Shown here piece after piece: positions 1 to 7,148 of a stretch of DNA of 64,000 nucleotides. Under the pieces are notes generated by a model. That model did not search any database. It was given only the letters and a program-made list of their open reading frames with translations, and was not told the DNA's origin. The stretch covers positions 678,501 through 742,500 of the forward strand of contig NZ_CP093379.1 in assembly GCF_022655595.1 (NCBI RefSeq), given 5' to 3'. This DNA comes from Ignatzschineria rhizosphaerae (GTDB lineage: Bacteria > Pseudomonadota > Gammaproteobacteria > Cardiobacteriales > Wohlfahrtiimonadaceae). A program made the translations under genes and the position numbers. Numbering within the stretch: position 1 is the stretch's first letter; each line of letters starts with the position of its first letter.

Positions 1-1
1 T

Positions 2-3000
2 GCTGAAGGACGATTAGGTAAGCGCTTTACCTTAACAAATATGGTCTTAACGCTGCCTAATTACGAGCCGCTTGAGATCCCTTCTGTTTCACTTAAATGG
101 GATTATTGGCAATTACTGCATAAAGAGGTGATGGTCGATTCGCTCGAAGTAACAGGTGCGAATCTTGATTTTACGCCGATAGAGCTTCAAGAAGAAGAGA
201 AAGTTGAAGAGGAAAATAGAGAACCTTTTTCTCTAAAATCTTTGAATATTCCTATTAATGCTAAGGTTAACAGATTAGATCTAGCTAATAGCACTTTAAA
301 AATTCATGATTTTTATCTGTCAGTCAATGACTTTCAGATAGAAGATGCACGCTTATTAGATAATGAAGTCACGCTTAAAAATTCGATGGGAGATCTTCAT
401 ATCTTAGTAGGGGAAGAGATAGATGTTCCTTTTGTTGTTGCACTTAATGGTGACGTGGATGCAAAAGAAGAGGCTTTTAAGCTCAATTTAGCGGTATATG
501 CGCAAGATGCTTATGTCAGAGATAATGAGCTAAATATTGCAATCAATACAGCCTTAAATGGTCAATTAGAGAAATTTACGTTAGATCTTGATGGGCGTAT
601 TGACTGGTCTAATATGTTAAATGACCCTATTTTGCTAAAAGTGCAAAATGAGGTGAGTTCACTTAATGAGGTCAAAAGTTACCTTCATATTAAAAACTTA
701 GCCAATCAGATTATGCTAAATAGTGATTGGGCATTAGATAAGCCGTTAGATTTTGATTTAGCATTAAAAATGAATGCCCCATATTTATCGCAATTTCATC
801 CTGATATTCGCGGCTCATTAATGGGAGATGTGGTATTAAAAGGGGATTTAATGAAGCCTCTTTTAACGGCAGATATGGCGATCACGGGTGTTTCAGCATT
901 TGGTTTACAGCTTGAGTCATTAACTTTAAAAGGCAATCATGAAAACTATGATGCGGTAGCGGCGCTTGAGATGCATCGTTTTAAATTTAATGAATTTTAC
1001 CTAGCGGCGCTTTCTATGAATTTAGAAGGAACATTAACAGAAGAGTTTGATTTTGATCTGATTATTAAAGATTTAGTTAAAGCCGAGACTGCTCAAGAGG
1101 TATTAAATGCTGAGCGTAAAGCCGCAGATTCTTTAACAGTTGTTGACACAACCACAAAAGAGGGCGATGAAGATGTTCAGGTAACTTATGCCGAAAATGT
1201 GCCGTTAAATTTAGCACCGCAAGGAAAAATAGAGGTCCTCTTAAAAAAGGTGGAATACCGAGTAAAAGGGGAAGCAGAATCTCATGATTTTAAATTTGAT
1301 TTAGAGAGCCCATTTGGGCAGATTCACTCAGAGGGCATGGCTGCATTAAATGATCTTGGCAAGGATCCTTCATTTAGTCTTTATTTAGCAAACTCTACGG
1401 TTAAATCACCATTTGTTGGGAACTTTTCGCTCAATAAGCCTGCTTACTTTCACTTAAATGCTTTAAGACAAGAGCTTAAATTAACGCCTGCTTGTTATCA
1501 GCAAGGCTATGTTGTGCTCTGTGCGGAAGGCGCGAGAAGCCACGATGGCGTTAATACTGCTGTTGTGACGCTCAATAACTTACCATCTTCGCTTTTAAAA
1601 GAGTATCTCCCAGATGATATCTCAGTCAATACGAAAGCTAATGCGACAATTGCGGGTCAGTTTTCAACAACAGAAGATTTCCTAGGTGTTGTGAACGTTT
1701 CACTCTCTAAAGGAGATATTCGTTATCGCCTTCAAGGACGTGAAGTGTTAATTCCGTTAGATAAAACCTTATTGCAAGTTTTAGCAAAACCCACAGGTGT
1801 CACAAGCTCCTTAGATGTGGATTGGGGAAAATATCTACGAGTAGATGGTAAAGGTTCTTTAGATGATCTCTTTGCTGAGAACTTAGTAGATGTAGATTTA
1901 AAGGCCAACATTCCAAGTTTTGATTGGATCTCTCCATTAATGCCGGTATTGCAAGATTTAGGCGGAGAGGTTGGTTTTAGTTCAAAAGTACATGGCACAA
2001 TTGCAGACCCCAAACTTGCCGCTAACCTATCTATTAAAAATGGAAAACTATATGTCGCTTCCTTAAATAGCCGCTTAAAAGATATTAATTTAAATGTGGA
2101 TCTGAAAGAAGGGACGCCTGAATTTTTTATTAAAGGTAGTGTTGGGACGAATGAGGGCGCTTTAAAAGTTAATGGGCATTATAATATTGCGAATTTTAGT
2201 ACCCAAATTACGGCCGAAGGGGAGAATCTCTTATTAGCAGATAGTGAAAATATTAAGGTCAAATTAAGTCCTAAATTAACTTTTATTGGACTTGGCAAAA
2301 GTGGGGATAATAAATATGAGCTAAAAGGAACCGTGCGAGTTCCGGAGCTTAAGTATATTCACTCTTCAATGGGAACAGGTGGCTCAGTTGTCACGGTGTC
2401 TGATGATACGATCATTGTGGGTGGTGGTTATGATAAGGTTCGTGAAAAGAGCTTTATGGATAGCTTTAAGATGGATGTCAATATCATCTTAGGGAAGCAG
2501 ATATTAGTAGGGGCGGAAGGCCTTAAAGCAAGCTTAGATGGTGGGCTTAAGATCAGTAAAGATTACATGCAGCCCATTAGAGGTTTAGGGGTGATTAATG
2601 TGGGGCAAGGGGAGTTTGATATCTATGGTCAAGTCTTAACGCTTGATAGAGGAAAGATTCAGTTCTCTGGCACATCGATCACCAACCCCGCACTTGATAT
2701 TCAAGCATCTCGTAAGTTTGTGAATGAGATTGAGGGGCGTGAGATGCAGGTGGGTGTGAAGGTTTTAGGAAGTGTTGAATCGCCTAAAATTCAGCTTTAT
2801 TCATCACCGGCATTAACAGATATTGAAATTGCTTCTTACCTATTCTTAGGCAGAAGCCCTAACTTAGAATCCCCAACAGAGAATTTGATGCTCTTAAATA
2901 TGGTGCGTAAAATCGCCATGGGTGAGCCAATTTCTAGCTCAGAATCAAGCCTTGCTAGCCAGTTAGGATTAACAGATTTTGGCTTTGTAGAAACACCTAA

Positions 3001-3190
3001 TGGTAGTACCGGCATTGGTTTAGGCAAGCGTTTTGCTAATAGCTTTTATGTAGGACTTGGTGTGGGGATTGAAGAGAGCGAAGGAACCTTTGCTATTTTA
3101 CGCTATAGATTCTTGAAATATTTTAATATCAATACCGCCTTTACCAGTGAGGGTGAGAGTGTTAACGTCAACTATCTTAGAGACTTCTAA
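2..3190 (+). CDS. tamB: Translocation and assembly module protein TamB, C-terminal part (5' truncated by window edge)
   Basis: The frame is open from the first bases of the window, so the gene starts upstream; the internal Met at base 41 is not the start. About 1063 residues are visible. The protein is rich in short beta-strand repeats with little Cys, as in AsmA/TamB-like bridge proteins that span the periplasm from the inner membrane to the outer-membrane partner TamA. The last 300 residues match the TamB (DUF490) domain style, with a glycine-rich segment and a terminal LRYRFLKYFNINTAF-type beta strand ending in aromatic Phe. TamB works in outer-membrane phospholipid transport and autotransporter assembly. 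tamA is expected just upstream, outside the window. A palindrome and a strong terminator follow. Family call is confident; the exact N-terminus is not visible. Confidence 0.9.
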   Translation, partial: AEGRLGKRFTLTNMVLTLPNYEPLEIPSVSLKWDYWQLLHKEVMVDSLEVTGANLDFTPIELQEEEKVEEENREPFSLKSLNIPINAKVNRLDLANSTLKIHDFYLSVNDFQIEDARLLDNEVTLKNSMGDLHILVGEEIDVPFVVALNGDVDAKEEAFKLNLAVYAQDAYVRDNELNIAINTALNGQLEKFTLDLDGRIDWSNMLNDPILLKVQNEVSSLNEVKSYLHIKNLANQIMLNSDWALDKPLDFDLALKMNAPYLSQFHPDIRGSLMGDVVLKGDLMKPLLTADMAITGVSAFGLQLESLTLKGNHENYDAVAALEMHRFKFNEFYLAALSMNLEGTLTEEFDFDLIIKDLVKAETAQEVLNAERKAADSLTVVDTTTKEGDEDVQVTYAENVPLNLAPQGKIEVLLKKVEYRVKGEAESHDFKFDLESPFGQIHSEGMAALNDLGKDPSFSLYLANSTVKSPFVGNFSLNKPAYFHLNALRQELKLTPACYQQGYVVLCAEGARSHDGVNTAVVTLNNLPSSLLKEYLPDDISVNTKANATIAGQFSTTEDFLGVVNVSLSKGDIRYRLQGREVLIPLDKTLLQVLAKPTGVTSSLDVDWGKYLRVDGKGSLDDLFAENLVDVDLKANIPSFDWISPLMPVLQDLGGEVGFSSKVHGTIADPKLAANLSIKNGKLYVASLNSRLKDINLNVDLKEGTPEFFIKGSVGTNEGALKVNGHYNIANFSTQITAEGENLLLADSENIKVKLSPKLTFIGLGKSGDNKYELKGTVRVPELKYIHSSMGTGGSVVTVSDDTIIVGGGYDKVREKSFMDSFKMDVNIILGKQILVGAEGLKASLDGGLKISKDYMQPIRGLGVINVGQGEFDIYGQVLTLDRGKIQFSGTSITNPALDIQASRKFVNEIEGREMQVGVKVLGSVESPKIQLYSSPALTDIEIASYLFLGRSPNLESPTENLMLLNMVRKIAMGEPISSSESSLASQLGLTDFGFVETPNGSTGIGLGKRFANSFYVGLGVGIEESEGTFAILRYRFLKYFNINTAFTSEGESVNVNYLRDF

Positions 3191-3238
3191 TTAGAAGCTG
3201 AGGTAGCCTTAAGGCAGGCTTTATGATTACCTCAGGCA

Positions 3239-3266
3239 ACATGTTAAAAGTATACTTTTAACATGT
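3239..3266. repeat. 28-bp perfect palindrome between tamB and its terminator
   Basis: The half-site ACATGTTAAAAGTA is followed immediately by its exact reverse complement, giving a 28-bp perfect dyad. It lies 49 bp after the tamB stop and just before the terminator hairpin. It has no U-tract of its own, so it is either a second RNA hairpin protecting the 3' end or a protein-binding dyad. Confidence 0.8.
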
Positions 3267-3270
3267 CATA

Positions 3271-3309
3271 AATCCCCAATAGAGATTTTATGCTATTGGG
3301 GATTTTTTT
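3271..3309 (+). terminator. Rho-independent terminator of tamB
   Basis: A 12-bp perfect stem (AATCCCCAATAG with CTATTGGGGATT) and a 10-nt loop are followed by a run of T. It ends the tamB transcript. Confidence 0.9.
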
Positions 3310-3369
3310 AATGTTCTTTGAAGAGGGAAGATATTTTAGTATTTAGATTAAGATAATAGAGGAGAAAAG

Positions 3370-3558
3370 ATGAAAAAGTATGCCTTAATTTATAGCGTTT
3401 TTATATCGATACTTTGCCTTTATAGCTTCGCATCGAGTCACGAAATATTAGAATTATCTACTATTAAAGCATCAGAAGGCGCTCTATTACTTTGTGATGA
3501 AAGTAATGTTACTGTTAAGTTAGCTAGTAGTTCTAGCTTAAAAGAAGTTGTGATGTAA
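3370..3558 (+). CDS. Small secreted hypothetical protein, probably the 5' half of a gene split by an in-frame stop
   Basis: Sixty-two codons start at an ATG with a good ribosome site (GAGGAG, 6-7 bases upstream). The first 22 residues form a typical signal peptide: MKK, a hydrophobic core, then FASSH. No family is recognised. The stop TAA is followed in the same frame by another 83 open codons (to 3810) whose composition continues smoothly, so this may be the start of a single protein of about 146 aa interrupted by an ochre codon. Alternatively it is an independent small exported protein translated together with the next frame. Function unknown. Confidence 0.5.
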   Translation: MKKYALIYSVFISILCLYSFASSHEILELSTIKASEGALLLCDESNVTVKLASSSSLKEVVM

Positions 3559-3576
3559 AAGTCAGGGGAGTATATA

Positions 3577-3810
3577 TTGATTGAGGTTATTGATAAGAAA
3601 TATTCAAAGCCATTTTATTATGAACCCGATATTCCTCGGCTAGTCGTTGTTGAAAAGCAGGTTAAATTTTTATATGAGAATCATCAATTTCTATCAGGAC
3701 CGAATGTTTCTGTTGAGGAAGTGGGCTTAGCGAATGATGCTTATTCACTATTAAAAGAAGGGTTAGAAGAGGTTCATAAATTATCTAGATGCTTGGAATG
3801 GAAGCTCTGA
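3577..3810 (+). CDS. Hypothetical protein, probably the 3' half of the split secreted-protein gene
   Basis: Seventy-seven codons can be read from a TTG at 3577 with a purine-rich AGGGGAG site about 7 bases upstream, so reinitiation after the preceding stop is possible. It is in the same frame as the upstream signal-peptide ORF, with only one stop codon between them (TAA at 3556-3558). The product is soluble and charged, with one Cys near the C-terminus and no signal peptide or recognised domain. A copy of the dispersed repeat begins 2 bases after its stop. It could be a separate small gene, but a remnant or recoded extension of the upstream ORF is at least as likely. Confidence 0.4.
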   Translation: MIEVIDKKYSKPFYYEPDIPRLVVVEKQVKFLYENHQFLSGPNVSVEEVGLANDAYSLLKEGLEEVHKLSRCLEWKL

Positions 3811-3812
3811 TT

Positions 3813-3959
3813 TATAGTAAAATCGACTTAAAGTAATTAAATAAGATTGCTGGGCATCGGCTATGAGAATCACTCTATCTTGCATACAAGCGGATTTGGT
3901 TCAGGTACTGCATTGTTTTATTTTTAAAAAGTATTTCTTAAACTTAAACCGACTAGACT
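3813..3959 (-). repeat. Dispersed intergenic repeat, copy 1 (inverted, degenerate)
   Basis: Read on the minus strand this matches the elements at 10664, 34279 and 56588. It begins with TATAGTAAAATCGACTT, continues through AAGATTGCTGGGCATCG and a TTCTTAAACTTAAACCGACT end. It is the most diverged of the four copies and lies between the small secreted-protein gene and the terminator of the next gene. Confidence 0.7.
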
Positions 3960-3975
3960 AATAACTAATAGTGCA

Positions 3976-4009
3976 TAAAAAAAGCCAAGTATTTTGTGCT
4001 TGGCTTTTT
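3976..4009 (-). terminator. Terminator of the glutamate-synthase-like gene (bidirectional form)
   Basis: AAAAAGCCAAG pairs with CTTGGCTTTTT around a 9-nt loop, with A/T runs on both sides. It lies 26 bases after the stop codon of the minus-strand gene. Confidence 0.85.
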
Positions 4010-4035
4010 GGTGTTACTGATCTTATTATTAATTC

Positions 4036-5673
4036 TTATGCTGCTTTTGGAATCACAACACGAGGTTGGAATGATTCTGCTTGTGCACTATTCCAGATAG
4101 TGGAGTAGTAGTTACTATCAATCTCTTCTTTAAGGAGCGCACCTTCTGGAAGGTAGAAGTGAATGTTAGAAAAGAGGCGGATTTCATTTTCAGATGAGCG
4201 CATTACTAAATGTTGTGGTAACAATTTGGAAGGGTGCGAAACTCCCGCTGATGAAAGAATCTCAGAAAGCGCATGAAGCGTATTATGATGGAAGTTTTTA
4301 ACACGTTCTGTTTTATCTTCCACAACTAATGCTTTTTGACGAATAGGATCTTGTGTTGCAATCCCTGTTGGGCAAGTGTTGGTATGACAGCTGCGTGATT
4401 GAATACAACCGAGAGAGAACATAAAGCCTCGTGCAGAGTTTACCCAGTCAGCCCCGATTGCCAATGCTTTAGTGATATCAAATGCTGTAATAATTTTGCC
4501 ACTTGCGCCAATACGAATTTTCTTACGAAGACCTGTTCCAACTAATACGTTATGAACGAAGAGAAGCCCTTCTTGTAGTGGTGTACCGATATGATCTGAG
4601 AACTCAATAGGCGCTGAACCTGTACCACCTTCTTTACCATCGACAACGATAAAGTCCGGGAGGATATTCGTTAAAAGCATTGCTTTTGCAATTGCCATAA
4701 ATTCCCATGGGTGACCCACGCAAAGTTTAAAACCAACAGGTTTTCCCCCACTTAAATCACGGAGTTTTTTGATAAACTCAAGAAGCTCAATAGGGGTTGA
4801 GAATGCACTGTGGTTTGATGGGGAGATACAGTCACGATCTCTAGGAACACCACGAGTTTCAGCAATCTCTTCACTAATCTTATCTTTAGGAAGAACGCCG
4901 CCATGACCAGGTTTTGCCCCTTGGCTGAGCTTAATCTCAATCATTTTGATTTGTGGATCAGCGGCTTGTTTTTCAAATTTGACAGGGTCAAAGTGCCCAT
5001 CTTCCGTGCGGCAGCCAAAGTAACCACTACCAAGCTCCCAAATAAGGTCCCCACCATTTTTACGGTGATATGGGCTGATACCGCCTTCGCCGGTATCATG
5101 AGCGAAGTTACCAAGTTTAGCGCCACCATTTAAAGACTCAATAGCGCGAGCACTGAGTGCACCAAAACTCATAGCTGAGATATTTAAAATAGATGCTGAG
5201 TAAGGATGTAAACAGTCATCACCCCCAATAGTCACACGGAAAGTCGCAGGATCAGCTGCAGGAACCGTTGCCATTGAGTGAGTGACAAATTGATAGCCAG
5301 GCTCATAAGTGTTTTGTAAGGTACCAAATGCTAAGACGGAGTCTTGAGCAATATTTTTAGCGCGTGCATAAACAAGTTTACGTTCAGCGTGGGTAAAAGG
5401 CACTGCATCGTTATCTGATTCAATAAAGTATTGACGAATTTCAGAACGGAAATGCTTTAAGATATAACGCAGGTTCCCAATAATAGGGTAGTTTTTACGC
5501 ACTGCGTAAGTATTTTGTGAGATATCGACGAGTCCGACGATTGATAGGAGCCCTGTCAGTCCGGTTAGTACCCACATTCCTGTGGTGTGTGGTGCAAAAA
5601 AAAGCCCATACACTGTAAAGGCCAAAACAAAAATCAAGGGTAGATAACGCCCAAATCGAGCAGCAATATGCAT
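4036..5673 (-). CDS. FMN-binding glutamate synthase family protein (GltB-like domain, membrane-anchored)
   Basis: The product is 545 aa. Residues about 10-50 form two hydrophobic segments, suggesting an inner-membrane anchor. From about residue 90 onward it matches the FMN-binding central/synthase domain of glutamate synthase large subunit, with VDGKEGGTGSAP and GADWVNSARGFMFSLGCIQ motifs. A Cys cluster (CIQSRSCHTNTCPTGIA) resembles the iron-sulfur site of glutamate synthases. The amidotransferase domain of true GltB is absent, so it is not a complete glutamine-dependent enzyme. Members of this family (YerD-like) have no settled physiological role. It appears monocistronic, with its own terminator. 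Start at 5673 is supported by GGAGCTCC upstream on the minus strand. Family call is confident, substrate unknown. Confidence 0.85.
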   Translation of the reverse strand: MHIAARFGRYLPLIFVLAFTVYGLFFAPHTTGMWVLTGLTGLLSIVGLVDISQNTYAVRKNYPIIGNLRYILKHFRSEIRQYFIESDNDAVPFTHAERKLVYARAKNIAQDSVLAFGTLQNTYEPGYQFVTHSMATVPAADPATFRVTIGGDDCLHPYSASILNISAMSFGALSARAIESLNGGAKLGNFAHDTGEGGISPYHRKNGGDLIWELGSGYFGCRTEDGHFDPVKFEKQAADPQIKMIEIKLSQGAKPGHGGVLPKDKISEEIAETRGVPRDRDCISPSNHSAFSTPIELLEFIKKLRDLSGGKPVGFKLCVGHPWEFMAIAKAMLLTNILPDFIVVDGKEGGTGSAPIEFSDHIGTPLQEGLLFVHNVLVGTGLRKKIRIGASGKIITAFDITKALAIGADWVNSARGFMFSLGCIQSRSCHTNTCPTGIATQDPIRQKALVVEDKTERVKNFHHNTLHALSEILSSAGVSHPSKLLPQHLVMRSSENEIRLFSNIHFYLPEGALLKEEIDSNYYSTIWNSAQAESFQPRVVIPKAA

Positions 5674-5857
5674 GTCAGGGAGCTCCTCTTTAATATATTA
5701 ATTATTAGTAGTAGGGTTTAATTTTAAAGTGCCACTATCATAGCGCATTCCGCAATTTTATTTTAGAAATTTTTCTGCTCAGAGAGTATCACTTACATAA
5801 GTTTATCACTCTTTTGTGTTGTGTTGCATGCAATAGATTTTATAGGTCTGTTTCAGA

Positions 5858-5863
5858 TATAAT
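5858..5863 (+). promoter_or_regulatory. Candidate -10 element (TATAAT) before the DUF721-like gene
   Basis: A perfect TATAAT ends 7 bases before the ATG at 5871. No convincing -35 hexamer is seen at 16-18 bp. If it is used, transcription would start almost at the ATG, giving a leaderless message. Confidence 0.4.
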
Positions 5864-5870
5864 AAGCGAT

Positions 5871-6515
5871 ATGAAAAATCATGACATAAATCCTTGGGAT
5901 GACAATATAGTTCCTCGAAAGAAACTAGCAGAAGCTCGAATTTCTGGTAGTAAATTGCGCAATGTTCAAACGGAAATTGGGCAATTATCTCGAAGACGAA
6001 GTCCTTTAAATCCCTATCAAATGCTAACAATCTATCTTAAAAGATCGTTACAGCTCACTTACATTGAACCTTGGTTTCAAGAGTTTTTGCCGCCTAGATT
6101 AAAGGGCAGACTCTTTATTGCAACTTTAGGAAAGCGTTATTGGGTGATCGGTACAACAAGAGCGGAATTTGGGGCGGCCTTTAATTTCTATCAAAAAGAG
6201 ATACGTCAATCTTTAGAGAATCATCTAAATAAGATCTCTAAAAAGCCGTGGAAAATTCCGCCCCTTAGAATTGCTATTATGCCAGAGAATCCAAATGATC
6301 GAGCGCTTGAAGAAGAGCTTGAGTCTTTAATGAAGATTAAATCTGTGCCGATGAAGTCAAAGGCTGAAAAATTAGCTTGGAAAAAAAAGCGTCAAGAGGT
6401 TGCTGCAGAAAAGGCCGCGGCAGAAGCGCTTGAGCGCAGTAAGGCGAGCCAAATTATCTCTTCTATCGCTTCTCAATTAAACCAATATGAAAGTCGTCAT
6501 GGAAAAAGATCTTAA
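5871..6515 (+). CDS. DUF721-like protein (possible DciA-type helicase-loading factor)
   Basis: From the ATG at 5871 the product is 214 aa. A TTG at 5814 would add 19 residues, but these include an odd Cys-rich stretch and overlap the likely promoter. The middle (about residues 50-140) has the DUF721 layout: a predicted helix, a PP turn, then a strand-rich segment LKGRLFIATLGKRYWVIG followed by a helix ending in NHLNKI. DUF721 proteins include DciA, which helps load replicative helicase DnaB in bacteria lacking DnaC. The C-terminal 70 residues are a charged Lys/Glu/Ala helix, probably coiled or nucleic-acid binding. The 3' end overlaps recX by 29 bases, suggesting coupled translation. The DUF721 assignment is by motif style only. 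Confidence 0.5.
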   Translation: MKNHDINPWDDNIVPRKKLAEARISGSKLRNVQTEIGQLSRRRSPLNPYQMLTIYLKRSLQLTYIEPWFQEFLPPRLKGRLFIATLGKRYWVIGTTRAEFGAAFNFYQKEIRQSLENHLNKISKKPWKIPPLRIAIMPENPNDRALEEELESLMKIKSVPMKSKAEKLAWKKKRQEVAAEKAAAEALERSKASQIISSIASQLNQYESRHGKRS

Positions 6516-7005
6516 TCATTATTTCACTTCATCAGAATCTTCAGATCAGTCCACGCAAGAGGGCATAGATGAGGAGAGCTTGAGAAAGCTGTGGCGCTAT
6601 TGGCGCGAAAGAGCGATGAGTTTTTTGGTGCGAAGGGAACATAGTGAAGTCGAACTTCGGCAAAAGATGCAACAACGAGAATGTCCTTCATGGCTTTTAG
6701 AGGAGATTATCGCTTGGCTCTATGAAAAGCGGTATCTAAGCCTTGAGCGTTTTGCCTATAGTTATGCTAAAAATCGGGCTGATTTAGGATATGGGCCGAT
6801 TCGGGTGCGTCATGAGTTATCAGGGATGCATCAGATTTCATCACAAAATATTGATGCGGCATTTAAAGAGATTAATTGGTTTGAGGCACGAAAAACCGCG
6901 GAGCGAAAAATTCGCCAAACAGACCCTTTTAAATTTCGGGCTGCCCTTTATCGCCGAGGATTTTCTGGCGATGATTATGAAAATGATGAAATTGATGATT
7001 TATAA
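6487..7005 (+). CDS. recX: Regulatory protein RecX
   Basis: The product is 172 aa from the ATG at 6487, or 168 aa from the ATG at 6499; neither has a strong ribosome site, as expected for an overlapping gene. The three-helix RecX repeats are clear: AMSFLVRREHSEVELRQKM, then IIAWLYEKRYLSLERFAYSY, then LGYGPIRVRHEL. RecX binds RecA and its filaments and restrains recombinase activity. In many gammaproteobacteria recX follows recA; here it overlaps a DUF721-like gene and recA is not in the window. The extra acidic N-terminus of about 30 residues and acidic C-terminus (DDYENDEIDDL) are not typical. Confidence 0.85.
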   Translation: MKVVMEKDLNHYFTSSESSDQSTQEGIDEESLRKLWRYWRERAMSFLVRREHSEVELRQKMQQRECPSWLLEEIIAWLYEKRYLSLERFAYSYAKNRADLGYGPIRVRHELSGMHQISSQNIDAAFKEINWFEARKTAERKIRQTDPFKFRAALYRRGFSGDDYENDEIDDL

Positions 7006-7102
7006 AAATGCGCTTATTGCATGATTTTATTCAAAATGTTTTCCTAACGAGCTAAAGTTGCGTGCTTTTGATCTAACTTCCTCGTTTTTTTCAAATTCAA
7101 GG

Positions 7103-7108
7103 TATAAT
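7103..7108 (+). promoter_or_regulatory. -10 element (TATAAT) of the large oxidoreductase gene
   Basis: TATAAT ends one base before a GTG at 7110 that could extend the gene in frame. It would place the transcript start near 7115, so the GTG cannot be the start and the ATG at 7149 with AGAGGA at 7137-7142 is preferred. Confidence 0.6.
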
Positions 7109-7148
7109 AGTGCCCAAATATTTTGAGTTGAGTATTAGAGGAAGACAC

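Noticed and set aside
5814-5870. TTG start extending the DUF721-like protein by 19 residues
   Set aside because: The extension overlaps the probable -10 element, is Cys-rich and unlike the family; the ATG at 5871 is cleaner.
7110-7148. GTG start extending the large oxidoreductase by 13 residues
   Set aside because: It lies directly after the TATAAT element, before the expected transcript start, and the ATG at 7149 has a proper ribosome site.
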